A stretch of DNA of 64,000 bases, from contig NC_084469.1 in the NCBI RefSeq assembly GCF_027409185.1, forward strand, positions 30,122,293-30,186,292, read 5' to 3'. Source of the stretch: Cynocephalus volans. Its lineage: Eukaryota > Chordata > Mammalia > Dermoptera > Cynocephalidae. Below are positions 33,591 to 45,970 of the stretch, one piece after another (within the stretch, counting starts at the first letter, position 1; each line of letters opens with the position of its first letter). The notes under the pieces were generated by a model that worked only from the letters and a program-made list of their open reading frames with translations, made no database searches and was not told the origin of the DNA. The translations under genes were made by a program, and so were the position numbers.

Positions 33591-34725
33591 GGAATGCAAA
33601 ATTAGTTTGATATTTAAAAAATCAATCAATTACCAAAATAGAGGAGAAGAATACCACTATTCAGTGGAGGCAGAAAAGAAACCCGATAAAATTAAGTACC
33701 TTCGTGACAAAAATTCTCAGCAAACTAGGCAATAGAAGGGAACTTCCTTAATCTGATAAAGAGTATCTACAAAAATCCTTCAGCTAACATCATATCGACT
33801 GGTGAAATATTGAATATCCTCTCCTGGAGGTCAGAAAGTTTAATCTGATATTGTCCTAGACACTTCCAAAATGAAAAAAAAAAAAAAAAAAGGCATTAAG
33901 ATTGGAAAAGAAAAGAAGAAATAAAAGTGCTATTACTTACAGATGACATAATCATGAATATTAAAAACCCTAAGGAATCTAAAAACTATTAGAATTAATA
34001 AGAGAATCTGACAAAGTTGTTGTATGTAAGTACAAAATAAAAAAATTTGTATGTCATATACTAATTATAAACAATCTAACAATGAAATAAAAGAAATAAC
34101 AATAGGACCCAAAATCAAAGTAAGATTTAACAAAAGACATGCAAGACCTTCACACTAAAAACTTAAAAGTGTTCATAAATTAAAAAGGATGTAAATGAAT
34201 GGAGCGACATTCCATATTTATGAATCAAGACACTAGGAATTGTTAAAATGTCATTTATTATTAAATTGAGCTATAGAGTCAGTGTAATACAATAAAAATC
34301 TCAATTATTTTTGGAGATTGACAGAAGTAATTCTAAGTTTTATAGAAAAAGTTAAGGTCTTAGACTAAATAAGACAATCTTCAAGGAAGAGAATACAGTT
34401 GGAGAACTCACAATATCAGATTTCAAGAATTCATGTGAAGTTTTATTAATTGAAGCAGTGTGGTATATATAAAAGGACACACAAGTAGAACAATGGGATG
34501 GAAGGACAAGTCCAGAAATAACACCCCCCACTTAGTATGTTGATTTAGTGATAAATCCTACATGACAATTGGAGAAAAAACTTTTCAAATGATCGAATAT
34601 CTGTATCAAAACAAAAACTTTATCGATCCATCATACTACACATAAAAAATTATTTTGAGATGGTCATAAACCTAAATAGTATAGGTAAACTATAATGCTT
34701 TCGGGAGGAAACATGGGAAACATGC
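33590..34725 (+). mobile_element. Old L1 ORF2 remnant, sense orientation
   Basis: A-rich plus-strand sequence shows decayed RT-region landmarks such as 'ccttcagctaacatcatatcg' and 'ttacagatgacataatcatg', where the FADD-like site would lie. Many indels and stops are present, and no frame is usable. Confidence 0.75.
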
Positions 34726-34739
34726 TTATTTTGGGCTTT

Positions 34740-35790
34740 GTTCTTTTTTTCCTAGTTCCTGTGATGTAAAGTTAGATTGTTTACTTGAGACATTCTTTTT
34801 TAATGTAAGTATTTATCCTATAACTTTCTGTTTTAGTACTCCTTTTGCTGCATATCATAAGTTTTGGTATGTTGTGTTTTTGTTTTTGTTTGTCTTGAAA
34901 TGTTTCTAAAATCCCTTGTAGTTTTCCTCTCTGGACCATCTTTGTTCAAAACTGTGTTGATAGTTTCCACGTATTTGTGGGTTTTTCTATTTTCTTACTG
35001 TGACTGATTTTTAGTTTCATTCCACCGTGGTAGGAAAAGAAACCTGGAATGATTTTGATCTTCTTAAATGTTGTGACTTGTTTTTTGATCTAACTTGCCA
35101 CCTATCCTGGAGAATGTTCCATGTGGGCATGAGAAGAATATCTTTTACTGTTGAGTGGAATGTTCTGTATATGACTGTTAGGTCAATTTGGTCTAACTGC
35201 TGTTCCCATCAGGCGTTTCTTTAATGATTTTCTGCCGGGATGCTCTATTCTTTACTGAAAGAGGAGTATGAAGTCTCCTACTGTTATTATATTGCTGTCA
35301 ATTATTTCTCCCTTCAGATCTGTCAATATTTGGTTTATGTATTTAAGTGCTCTGATATCGAGTGCGTGTATGTATGTATACATTCAGCCCTCCGTATCTG
35401 TGAGTTCTGCCTCTGTGGATTCAACCAACCATGGATTGAAAACATTAAAAAAAAAAGACAATAACAATAACAATACAACAATAAAAATAATACAAATAAA
35501 AACAACACAATATAACAACGATTTACATAGCATTTACATTGTATTAGGTATTATAAGTAATCTAGAGATGATTTAAAGTATATAGGAAGATGTGCATAAG
35601 TTGTATGCAAATACTACACCATTTTATATAAGGGACAGGGGATCTTGGGACCAATCCCCTACAGATACCAAGGGATGACTGTATTTGTTATATCTTTCTG
35701 TTGAATTTATTGAGTTGATGTGCTCCACTGGTTTGCTGCAGCTTCTTAATTGTATTCTAGTCCTGTCCCAGAGCTATTTTATTCAGTCGG
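34740..35790 (-). mobile_element. Old L1 ORF2 remnant, antisense
   Basis: On the plus strand the landmarks 'ttagtactccttttgctgca', 'atcctggagaatgttccatg' and 'tatttggtttatgtatttaa' occur in the order seen at 24,840-25,400. A Tigger/MER2-like MITE splits it at 35,381-35,681, and L1 sequence continues at 35,683. Confidence 0.75.
35381..35681 (+). mobile_element. Tigger/MER2-like MITE with TA duplication
   Basis: The ends are inverted repeats: CATTCAGCCCTCCGTATCTG on the left, and on the right the reverse complement of CAGTCATCCCTTGGTATCTG. TA lies directly outside both ends (35,379-35,380 and 35,682-35,683). The inside is A-rich with no coding frame. The 301-bp size fits a non-autonomous pogo-group element. 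Confidence 0.88.
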
Positions 35791-37940
35791 TAGTTGTTAA
35801 ATCATTATTTTTGTGGGGGGATGAAGGCTGGAATATCCTAGTCTGCCATGTTGCTGATGTCACTTCAGTAATGCCTTGTTTAAATTTTGCCTGATATTTA
35901 ATTATAGGTAGATTCAAGCTATGCATTTTTTGGCCAGGAATACCACAGAAGTGACATTTTTGTCCTTCTCAGTGCATTACTTCAAGAGGCATATGATTTG
36001 TCCCAATATGAGTATGTTACTTCTGGCCACTTGGGAAAGGTGATGTGTGCAGTGACATATACTAAAGAGATACTATTTTTCATTTGTAGTGAATAAATGT
36101 CCCGCAATAATCATTATTGTGGTGTTTGCCAAATATTGTCTTTTCTAATTCCATTCTGCCTTCAAAATTTATGAATTGCAATTTTATCCAAAGGCAGAGC
36201 TTTTCTTTCTTGTTTATCTGTATATTTATTTGTTTATTCATTCACCCATTCATCCATTTATATCAATATGATATACTTATTTTAATTTTAATCCTTTAGT
36301 TATAATCCATCACTATCATCATTTTACTGCTTGATTGTCCCAAACTTGGCCAATGGAAACCCTTCAAGTTGGAAACCCTTCTCTGTGTTTTGGAATGCTT
36401 TCATTAATCTTGAAGCACTTTCTTTATTTCTGGTACAACAAAATGTTCCAGGCTCATCTTTTAATTTCCCTGCCCAGAAGTCAAATTATACATTTTTCCA
36501 AAAGCCTTTATTTCTCTTGGAAGAGAATAGTACTTCAAAACTAAGACCTGGGTGATAGATGTACGCATTGCTGTTGAGGGGTTGTTGCTTCAAGTTCCTG
36601 GCAATGCACAGAGCTAAGAAATATAAGTATGAATATACACACACACCTCTATATCTATCTATCATCTGTCTATCTATCTATCTATCATCTTCAAAACCAT
36701 GAGTTTGCACCTGTAACTCCAATTCCAGGGCAACACTACAGGGGTCATTCTAGCCTTTCCCCTTTCCAGATTTGTAACTCCCTTCTGCAACCGTAAGCAA
36801 CCTGGCTCTTATTCCACACCTGTCCTTTTCTGTTGGTTTATCAAAATTGGAATCCAGTTCAGTACCTTGCATTGCATTTGGTTGTTAATGGTTCCTGCTA
36901 TAGATTTTTAGTTTATAGCAATTCATATTTTCATAGCAGTGACTGACTGAAGAGATTGCCCCAGTCTCCTCTTCCTCCAAGTCAAGTTCACTGAATGCAG
37001 CATCAGCACCACCTGGAGCTTGTTAGAAATACAGATTCTCAGATCCTGCCCCAGACCTACTGAATGCGTCTGCATTGACTTCTGTGCCCATGGTGACTCA
37101 TATGCACGTTAAAGTTTAGGAGGCACTGCCATAGAGAGTCCCACCATAGAAGAGCTAGCTTGTTTCTTAAGACCCTGCATTCCTGTAACTAGAAGTTTAT
37201 TGGCAGCTGTTTGATTGCTTTTCTTTAAAACACACCATGTTATATTCTCATTGTTGTTTTCACCAAAGTACCAGGTTTTATGTGTCCATAAAATATAAAG
37301 CCCATTATACATTATGAAATAGCCATAAGAGCTTTCTTAACTTTATAATTGTATGATAAAAACACATCACTGAATATACTATTCCTACTCAGAAGAAGTC
37401 CCATACTGGAAATGAAAATTTTCTAGTATTTCCAGTTTGAAAGTGTCAGGTTTCTAAGTAAAATGTTTAATTGAGAGAGCAACCCACAGAATAAGGAGTG
37501 TAGATTTGATTGATGGAGAGTGACTGGTGAGGTGAGAGGGAACACATGCTCTCTCTGCTATTTCTTTGACAGTGCAGGTCTCTTCAGGAGACTTCTCTTT
37601 CCCCACAGATCACGCCAGAATCTTTCTTCTCTACTTTCTGCCCCTTCTCTGAGTGGCCCCAGACTCTTTAGTCTCCTCCCAGGTTTAAAGCAAACCAGGT
37701 AATTAATGCTCCCTTCATAAAACTATCTCGTATGTTCTAGTCTTTCTTCCTTTAAAGCTTACTTTTTTTGCCCTCTTTTTCTAGAACACAATATAAATTC
37801 TCAACATGTCGTAAGTATTTTTAAACCAACTGACTTAATTTTGCATCATGTTATATTGCTGCCATGGTTGATGGATGATAAAATTCACCACTGTATTTGT
37901 GAACTGACAACCCATTCCCTTCATTGTAAATTTGCAGTTT
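35790..37940. other. Intergenic spacer, no gene seen
   Basis: The stretch is AT-rich and has a small TCTA-type microsatellite at 36,652-36,692. Nothing else could be named, and its short open frames lack family features. Confidence 0.5.
36652..36692 (+). repeat. (TCTA)n microsatellite, imperfect
   Basis: Runs of tatctatctatcatctgtc form a short interrupted tetranucleotide repeat. Confidence 0.85.
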
Positions 37941-38250
37941 CCTTCTTTTTTTAAAAAAAATATTTAATTATTATTATTATTTTGTACATTCAAAGATATT
38001 TTTGGGGAGCAGCATCAGGGACAGGTGGGGTGGGGTAGGGAAACGAAAGTGGAGGTGGGGGGCAGGGCATGGGGTGTGTGGCTGAGGCCCTCGGTCCCCC
38101 TCCTCCACCCTGGCTACATGTTCTTTCTCGTAACCAGGAAGAAATCTCTGTGCCATTAGTTTGGCATTGTACACATATCCAGGTCTCCATCAGCCATTCA
38201 CCCAGTGGCTTTACACCAATTTGCACCCTATTAATACTTGCCTGAATCAA
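37940..38250 (-). mobile_element. Unnamed retroelement with A-rich 3' end
   Basis: On the minus strand a C-rich body (G-rich runs on the plus strand at 38,013-38,070) ends with CCCCAAAAATATCTTTGAATGTACAAAA and an A/T-rich tail. That end resembles the insert at 26,638-26,930. Both could be one family or a shared L1-type 3' end. Confidence 0.4.
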
Positions 38251-38259
38251 TGCTTTAAT

Positions 38260-38878
38260 TAGGATTTTAAGGTGTTCCTGATATAGGTTTTGAACACTTC
38301 TTTTAAGGTTTTTTTCTAGGTATTCTTTTTTTCGTTGCCGTTGTAAATGGATTTTTCTCTTTCATCACATCTTCTAATTTGATGTTGTTTGTGCATATGA
38401 GACAATTATTATTTGTGTGTGTTGATTCTATATCATTTACTCTTATGAATTGTCTTAATGTTTTTCAGTAGATGATCTTTGGTTCTCTAGAAAATGTTTT
38501 CTTCTGTAAATAGAGGAAATAGAGATAATTGTACCTGCATGTTTTCAATATTTATGCCTCTAATTGAATTGTCTTAATTGCCTTCGGTATATCCTCAATA
38601 TTAAATAGTAATCTCAATGATGGGTATCTTTATCTAATTCTTCATTTTCTTATAAATGCCTCCTTTTTCTTCATAAAGAAGTTGCTTTTTTAATAGAAAT
38701 ACACGTATTTTCTCATGTTAAAGAAATATCTATTGATTTCTCAGTTAACAGTTATTTTAAAATGAGATTTGGGTTTCTAATTTTGTTACATGACTTTTCA
38801 GCATTTCCGTGGATAACATTATTTTTTCTTGTATTTAAACCAGTCTTGCATTCCTGAAATAGTCTCCATGTGGTGAAG

Positions 38879-38910
<32 letters not shown>

Positions 38911-39075
38911 CGTTTCTTTAATGTTTTGGTGCATACTGTTTATATTTTTTCTGAGAATTTTTGCATCAGTATTCACAATCGAGATATTTCCATAGTTTTA
39001 GTTTTGTGCAATATTTATCGGGCTTATAAATCAATTTTGTACCTGCTTTATTATATGGTTTATAAAGTTTTTCTT
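38260..39075 (-). mobile_element. Old L1 ORF2 remnant, antisense
   Basis: On the plus strand the landmarks 'ttcatcacatcttctaattt', 'gagaatttttgcatcagtat' and 'tattatatggtttataaag' are in the order of antisense L1 RT sequence. It includes a (TG)n tract at 38,889-38,911. It is heavily decayed. Confidence 0.75.
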
Positions 39076-39079
39076 CTTT

Positions 39080-41070
39080 CTCTGTACGCAGTATGAGCAA
39101 CTGTCCTCAGAGGACACCACATTCTCCCTATTCCTTCCTTCAGGAATAGAGAAGATACAGTTTTAGAGGAAGAATACTTTCTCTGCTTGGAATTGGGCCC
39201 AAGGCCTTGGCCCCTGACACAGCATTTGAAATTTTCCCATGACTTCCTGAGAAACTGGAGTCATGATTCCTCGGCACACTTTTCCGTGACACTGGGTCAA
39301 TTTGGATTGACTGGGTGAAGGTGTGGAGGATGAAACAGCAAAGGATCATTTCACTCGCCTGATTCAAAACTTGACGACTTGTACATGAGCCCATGCTTCC
39401 CACCTCTGCCCTGCAGCTCAGCTATTACCATGGCTGGACTGTCCTCTCTCTTGGTCAGGGCTCTAGCCATGTTCCCTTCTAGTGCACACATCCTGAATTA
39501 CTTAGACATCTCTTATTATTTCATATTCCCTCTGAGTGCCAGCTGTGGAGTCAAAAGAAGAGCATTGGGAATGAGAAAAACTGGTCTCAGACCCTAGATT
39601 TGCAATTTTCTAATCCAAAGACATGAAATCAGTCACTTTATCTTTCGAAGATTTGATGTGTTCATCTGTAAAAGAAAGCTGTGATATCTGTGCTGCAGGG
39701 TTATTTTGAAAATTAATAGAATAATATAGGTGATATAGTAAAAGCACAGAAGCACATTTATATATTTGATATTTAATGAAAAGTGTGCTTTCTCTGGACC
39801 TACATGGCATCTTTTCAATTTCCTTTGTAGCACTTATCACTTTCTTCCTTGTGTTGGTTATTGTTTCAATTTTTCAGGATCAACTATTTGAGTGCCTACT
39901 CAAGATTACTGTGACAATACATTGACAATATACTGTGCTGTGCTTTGAGTGACAGAAAATAGAGACAGACACGTAGGCTGACCTGCAGGAACATCAAGTC
40001 TAGATGCACAGGTGTCCTCCTTCCCCCAAGAGAATCCTCATTCTTCATCCAGGTCCCCTTTCTGGATATTCAGTCATTATGCAAGAGTCTGTTAGATGAT
40101 CTCATGTATATCCATGACCGTGCTTGTCACTCCACTCTGGTCCATGCTTTGTTAATTTTTCTCCAACACTTCATATCTTCTTTCAATACCCCTATGAGAA
40201 TATCTCACCAGAACTCTTGAAAACACACCCCAACCAGAACTAATTGTTCCTAAATTACTTTCTTTTTCACCCATTTCATTCAAGGCATCCTTTTCCTTTG
40301 AGTGTCTCAACCTCAAAACTCTGAAGGTATATTTATCCCCTTAGTTAGTGCTATCATAAAATCACTACATTCTGTTGTCCCTATTTCCACATTACCTTTC
40401 ATCTAGATTGTTCATTTATATCTTCACATTCTCTTGTGTAGATTGCTCTGTGAGATGCCTAATTAAACTCCTGGCCCTGTCACTCCAGTTCCTTCCTCAC
40501 TGCTCTCTGTGCAATCCTTCATTCAAGACAGACTCTCATCGTGCTTTATGCAGAGCTTTTATTTATTATCTTTCTATCTATCTGTCTTTGTATCTATCTA
40601 TCATCATCATCTTCTTCTTCTTCTACCATTTACCATCTCTCTATTTATGTATTTATAAAGGGTATATGTAAACACCTCTTGATTAAGAAACTAAGCAAAA
40701 AATTAAGGCTTCATTAGTAACCTGGATAATCTACATAGTATCCCCACTTCAGTTCCCTTGAGTCTCTCCTCTTGTATATCCTCTCATCTTCAGTCCTATG
40801 CACCTCTTTCCCTTAATTTTGTTTTTAATGAACTTTTATTGTATGTATACCCTATCCCAAAATGTGTATCTTTTAGTCATTTTAGTTTTTTATAGCCCTA
40901 TAGTAAAGGGTATCAATAAATAATCTTTTGAGATTTACATCTTTTAAACTTAATACTATGTTAATAAGATCAACCAAACTGTAGCATGTCTCTGTGGAAC
41001 ATTTAGACAAAAAAGGGACTCATCTACTGGCTTGAGTAGCTAATCCCAATTACCAAGGACTTAATAGTCA
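39080..41070. other. Intergenic spacer with a MIR-like fragment
   Basis: A MIR-like stretch lies at about 39,560-39,745 ('catctgtaaaagaaag', 'gcagggttattttgaaaatt'). A TCTA/TCT-rich simple tract is at 40,567-40,625. No gene is seen. Confidence 0.5.
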
Positions 41071-41084
41071 AACAATGAATTGAC

Positions 41085-41225
41085 ATTTGAATAGTGATTT
41101 ATGGACTTCAAAGCATGAGCTATTGTGATCCTCCCGGCTTGTGAACTGTACTCTGCTAGTCAGTAACACAGCTGGGGTACGGTCCCATTAGTCCTGTGCT
41201 GGTGCTCTGCCAAAAGGAGCAGAAA
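41085..41225 (-). repeat. MIR-family-like remnant
   Basis: This is the paralogue of the remnant at 10,783-10,970, shorter by deletions, and lies 3' of OR gene B. Confidence 0.45.
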
Positions 41226-41394
41226 TGTGTACAATTTGATACTCTCCATAAAATATCTTATCAATCTGTTATAAGACTTCTGAGAAGATAAATATTCTTG
41301 CTGAAAAGATCACTGATGACTTTTTGGATGGGATGACATTGGCGGTGGATTTTCTGGTGTGCATCACAGTCTCCAGTGTATGTCCTCAGATTGG

Positions 41395-42324
41395 TTATGA
41401 GAAGATTCTCTTGCTGAAGAGTTTCCGCAGGGCAGCCTTCATGTCCCGGTTTCTCAGACTATAGATGAAAGGGTTTAACATCGGGGTCACTGCGATGTAC
41501 ATCACAGTTATCACTGCATCCTTTAGGCTATAAGCTGTGAGAGGGCGGAGGTACATGCCCATGACTGTCCCGTAGTACAAAGAGACAACTGTGAGGTGGG
41601 AACCACAGGTGGAGAAGGCTTTGAGCACACCCTTAGTGGAGGGAACCCATAAAACCGTGGAAAAGACCCGAACATAGGAGATAATGATGAACAGCAATGG
41701 CATGCAGAAAACACTAACCCCGAGGTACATCATCTTCACATTAAAGTGGATGTCAGAACAGGACAGCTTGAGCAAAGAAGCAAGGTCACAGTAGAAGTTG
41801 GTCACTCCCTGCTTGTCACAAAAGGACAGACTAGCTGTGAGCAGAGTGTGGGGGAGGGCATTGGCATTTCCAACCATCCAAGACCCAACAACTAGCAGAA
41901 CACAGGACTTTGGACTCACTATTATTGTGTAGTGAAGTGGGTGGCTGATGGCCACAGCACGATCATATGCCATCACAGCCAAGATATAGCTGTCTGCGTT
42001 AGCCAGGGCAAGCATGAAATACAGCTGTGTTAGGCAACCCCCAAAGGAGATGGACTTGCTACCCAAGAGATGGTTAGCCAGCATCTTAGGGATGGTTACA
42101 GAGGAGAAGAAGACGTCCACCAAGGAGAGGTTGGCAAGGAAAAAATACATGGGGTTGTGAAGGCGAACATCAGAGTGAATGGCCCAGATGATGAGCAGGT
42201 TTCCAATCAATGTGACGGGGTAAATGACCAGGAAGAGGATGAAGAAGAAATATTCTTGTTCCTGCTGACCAGTTATTCCCAGGAGGATGAATTCCAGGGT
42301 AAATGACTGGTTTCCTTCCCTCAT
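41395..42324 (-). CDS. Olfactory receptor, OR1A-like (gene B)
   Basis: This is an intact 309-residue class II olfactory receptor with the same architecture as gene A. It has NQS near the N-terminus, GN in TM1, LHNPMYFFLANLSLVD, MAYDRAVAI, a conserved loop-2 cysteine set, the complete KAFSTCGSHLTVV motif in TM6, and PMLNPFIYSLRNRDMK in TM7. One extra phenylalanine at the start of TM1 explains the length difference. About 40 residues differ from gene A, concentrated in TM3 after C97, TM4, loop 2 and TM5, which line or neighbour the odorant pocket. The last 20 residues are identical. The start has G at -3. The acceptor-like sequence upstream is altered compared with gene A. I assign subfamily 1A, with orthologue to 1A1 or 1A2 unresolved. 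It is probably functional by sequence. Confidence 0.97.
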   Translation of the reverse strand: MREGNQSFTLEFILLGITGQQEQEYFFFILFLVIYPVTLIGNLLIIWAIHSDVRLHNPMYFFLANLSLVDVFFSSVTIPKMLANHLLGSKSISFGGCLTQLYFMLALANADSYILAVMAYDRAVAISHPLHYTIIVSPKSCVLLVVGSWMVGNANALPHTLLTASLSFCDKQGVTNFYCDLASLLKLSCSDIHFNVKMMYLGVSVFCMPLLFIIISYVRVFSTVLWVPSTKGVLKAFSTCGSHLTVVSLYYGTVMGMYLRPLTAYSLKDAVITVMYIAVTPMLNPFIYSLRNRDMKAALRKLFSKRIFS

Positions 42325-42338
42325 GGCTTCTTCAGCAT
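42323..42338 (-). other. Mini upstream ORF overlapping the OR gene B start
   Basis: On the minus strand an ATG at 42,338 opens a five-codon frame whose TGA stop overlaps the receptor ATG (ATGA). It would matter only if the mature exon begins upstream of it. At the matching position gene A carries CTG rather than ATG. Confidence 0.5.
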
Positions 42339-42359
42339 GAAGGTGAGAAGAATTCAGAA

Positions 42360-44475
42360 TTATTAGTGCAGTTCCTATGTGCAGTTATCTTCCTTATCCA
42401 TCCCTTTTGACTGAACTGATCAGCTGTGTCTATATCTAGATTTACAAAGTCCAGACATAGCCAATATGTGGTGGGAAAAATCCCCTGGTTGTCAGTGAAA
42501 TGAGATGACAGTCAGCCCTGGACACTAATATCTGAGAAGTGAGCGATCTGTGAATCAGAGGTGCCCATCCTCTCCAACCCCAGCACCACCACTCAGACAC
42601 CTAGGGTTTAATCATTGGACACATAATTAAAATTTATATTCTAGGTCCTTGATACTTTCTTAGGCTCCATGGAAAAATCATAAATACATGAAAATACAGT
42701 TTGTTCATCTATTTATTTAATAAAAAACAGTCTCCGCTTTCATGGACCTTACAACTTCATGGAGACACCAAAATCATATACTGATTTAATAACAGATGAT
42801 AAGAAATGGAGCCTATTTTGCAGTATTTGAAAAAACACTCCAGTACAAAGAATGTACCAATACAATAGCACCCTGGGGAGTTAGAAATTAATCAAACCCT
42901 GAGTGAGCCCAGAGCCCAGGAAGCAACAGGGGTCTACATCGCCATGAGAAGCTTATGAACCATAATGAACCCAGCAATCATGTTCAGTGGATTTTCTCCC
43001 CAGAGAAAATAAAGATAGATAAATTTTTGTTTTGTCTAAACAACTACACTTTGAGATCAGTTTGTTACGGTGGTCCAGGATATCCTAAGTAACTCTCTAA
43101 TTTTTCTTGAGAGAACTCTACTCAATTATTAGTTGAATGTACATTTAATTGTCACCGATTATCATTGTCTACTATATTATACATGGGAATTATATGCTAG
43201 ACACAGGGAATGCCAGTATAATTATCTTTCTCCCAAATATGATATACTTTTTCATCTCTGCATCTAAAGGAATTTGGTTTTCTTTCTTTAAATACCTTTC
43301 TCATCTTCACACAGAATCGTAATATCTCAGGGTTCAGAGTGTTCCATAAATGTGGAAGTCGTAGAGACTATGGTTCGCTCATTTTGTATAGAGGTGTACA
43401 ATTTCAAAGGAGGATTCTTGGCAATATGGCAGGCTAAGCTGATGTTGTAAAGTCTCATTCTTATTAAAACACGACAATTCTCGTATGTTATAAATGTAAA
43501 ATTAAAAAATATACATAGAGAAACCTATAAAAAAAAGGGACAAAACAAACAAATAGACAAACAAACAAGCAAACCCCCCCAAAACTCAAAGGTAATGTTC
43601 CAAGCCACCACTGATGCTGTGGTGGCATATTGGTTTTTCCAACTAGGAATCACTTCCTAGCAGCTAGAGTCTAGGGTGTTAATGTCCCTTTATACAGGAG
43701 ATGGCCACAGATATGCATGAACTATGGAGCTTAATTTGAGCTCTTGCATAAAGCACTTGAAGTTTTATCCTATTTGTGGAAAAAATAGTAGAAAGATTTT
43801 GGCGTGTCAGAACTGGAAAAAAGAATAAAATGGGTAGAATTCATAGAAAATATGGTCATTTACAAAGAAATCCCAGGGTATCTGTAGGTATGCTAAGAGT
43901 CTTCAGTAGTTTGGTTGGATATAAATCACTATTAAATTACAAAAAATGTTCTTACACATTAGAAACAACAAATAAGAAACTATAATTTTAAGAAAGACTC
44001 CCCATATTTTAAGAAATCTTGAAGTAATTCAAACAAGAGGTTCAAGACTGGATTTAAAAATTGCAAAACTTTACTGAATGATGACCAAGAATATTTACAA
44101 AAATAAGGATTGAAGCAACATGAATGGAGACTCAGTATGGTAAAAATGTCAATTCTCCAATTAATTTATAAATTCATTGCAATCCCTATCAAAATATCAT
44201 AGGTTTCTTTAAAACATGGAACTTACTAACCCAGTTCAAAAATTCATGTGGATGAGTAAAGAGCTATGAAAACCAAAGACAATATGAGGAAAAAAAATAA
44301 GAGCACAGAATTGCCCTGTCATGTATGAAAAAAATTTACTCTGATAATTCAGATAATAGAGTTGTTCTGGCATAGGGACTTTATAGATGGATCTATGTAA
44401 CATACAAGAGAGCCTAGAAAGAGATCAAGCATTTATTAGTATTTTGGTATATAACATGGGTTGGTTTAGAAATAG
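42360..44475. other. Non-coding DNA upstream of OR gene B
   Basis: This stretch aligns patchily with 12,113-15,000. It includes the shared old L1 remnant from about 43,850. No coding gene is seen. The OR promoter and 5' exon may lie here but cannot be called. Confidence 0.55.
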
Positions 44476-45125
44476 GCAGGGAACCTGCAGAGTGCCCTGG
44501 AGGGAAACGTGCCCATCTGTGCCCCTGCAGGCCCGCTGATTTCAGATTTTCTGCAGACCTTGAATGGCCCTGTAAATATGCTTCAGCTTTTCTAAGCTGT
44601 GGTCTGCGAACCCTTATTCCTGCCGAGGGAACTGCCAGTGGACTTGTCTGTCTGTTCCCTCAGAGACAGGTGTGCAGACATCAGTGTCAACAGTGGACTT
44701 TGAAACAACCGTATGACTCAGTTCCAGCCCTGTGGTCTAGGGTCAGTGTGTGAAGCAATCCTATGACTCAGTTCAGCTGTGGTCCAGGGCCAGTGTTTCC
44801 TGCCAAGGGACCCACCCAGTAGCCTAGTGGGAGCCCTCCCATGAAACTGAAGAAAGTCACAATCATCCATGTACCTGGTGACAAACTCACTGTCTGTGGA
44901 CCCTCTTACCTGTATCAGCCCTACCGATCAAGATCTGGGAGGCAGTGCGGCACACCCAAGGACCAGACTCGATCACAGACTCTCTATTTGCGAACCTGAC
45001 TGTGGACTCAACAGCAGCCACATGAACCAGCTTCTACCCTACCCAACCACAATCTCAGGGGCAATCTCATTAGCCCAAGGACCCAAGAGAAGAAGGCCTT
45101 TTTCTACCAAAAGCAGTCTGTAAAG
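44475..45125 (+). other. Block-gamma-specific sequence with internal repeats
   Basis: This segment is richer in GC than its surroundings and absent from block beta. It contains a roughly 50-bp direct repeat built on TATGACTCAGTTC and GGTC(T/C)AGGG(T/C)CAGTG at about 44,712 and 44,761. It may be the 5' part of a repeat whose 3' end is the L1 that follows. I could not name it. Confidence 0.4.
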
Positions 45126-45970
45126 ACTGGAAGAGTTGTTTACTATTATAAAAAAGACAAAAGATAACAAGTGTTAGCAAGATACAGAGAAAAGGGAACT
45201 CTTGTATATTGTTGGTGGGAACGTAAATTGGTAGAGCCATTATGAAAAACATTAGTGAGGTTTCTGAAAAAAATGAAAATAAAAATACTCTATGATACAG
45301 CAACCCCAATTCTGAGTATATTTTAATGGAAATGAAACCAGAATCTTGAGGAGGTATCTGCATCCTCGGGTTCTTTGCAGTCTTATTTTCAATAGCCAAG
45401 ATATGGAATCAAGCTAAGTGTCTTGACTGATAAATGGATACTGAAAATGTGGAATACATACACAATAGAATGTCATTCAGCCATAAAAGAAAGAAATCTT
45501 GCCATTTGTGACATGATTAAACCAAGAGTATATAATACTATGTGAAATAAGCCAACACAGAGAGACAAATACTGTATGATCTCACTTACACGTGTTATCT
45601 AAAACAGTGCAACTCATAGAAGCAGAGAGTAGAATGTTGGTTGCCAGGGGCTAGAGAGTGGGGAGAAGAGGAGATGCTGGTCAAAGGGTACAAACTTTCA
45701 GTTATACTATGAATAACTTCCAGGGATGTAATGCACAGCATGATGCCTATATTTAATAATAATGTATTGTTTTCTTGATATTTGATAACAGAGCAGATTT
45801 CAAGTGTTTTCACCACAAACACACACATACACACAAATGGTAGCTATGGGTGGTAATGGATAGGTCTGTTAGTCTTTATACAATATATATGTGTACCAAA
45901 TTATTACATTGCACACACTGAATATGTGCAATTTTTATTTGTCGATTATATGTTTTATAATAAAAAATAA
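45125..45970 (+). mobile_element. Old L1 3' end, sense orientation
   Basis: ORF2 tail landmarks ('gtatattgttggtgggaacg', 'gtcattcagccataaaagaa') are followed by a 3' UTR with 'ggttgccaggggctagagag' and an A-rich end. It is 5'-truncated, inactive and present only in block gamma. Confidence 0.85.

Noticed and set aside
41523-41714. Extra frames inside the OR genes (also 42,070-42,306 on the plus strand).
   Set aside because: They are shadows of the receptor frames, with no family features.
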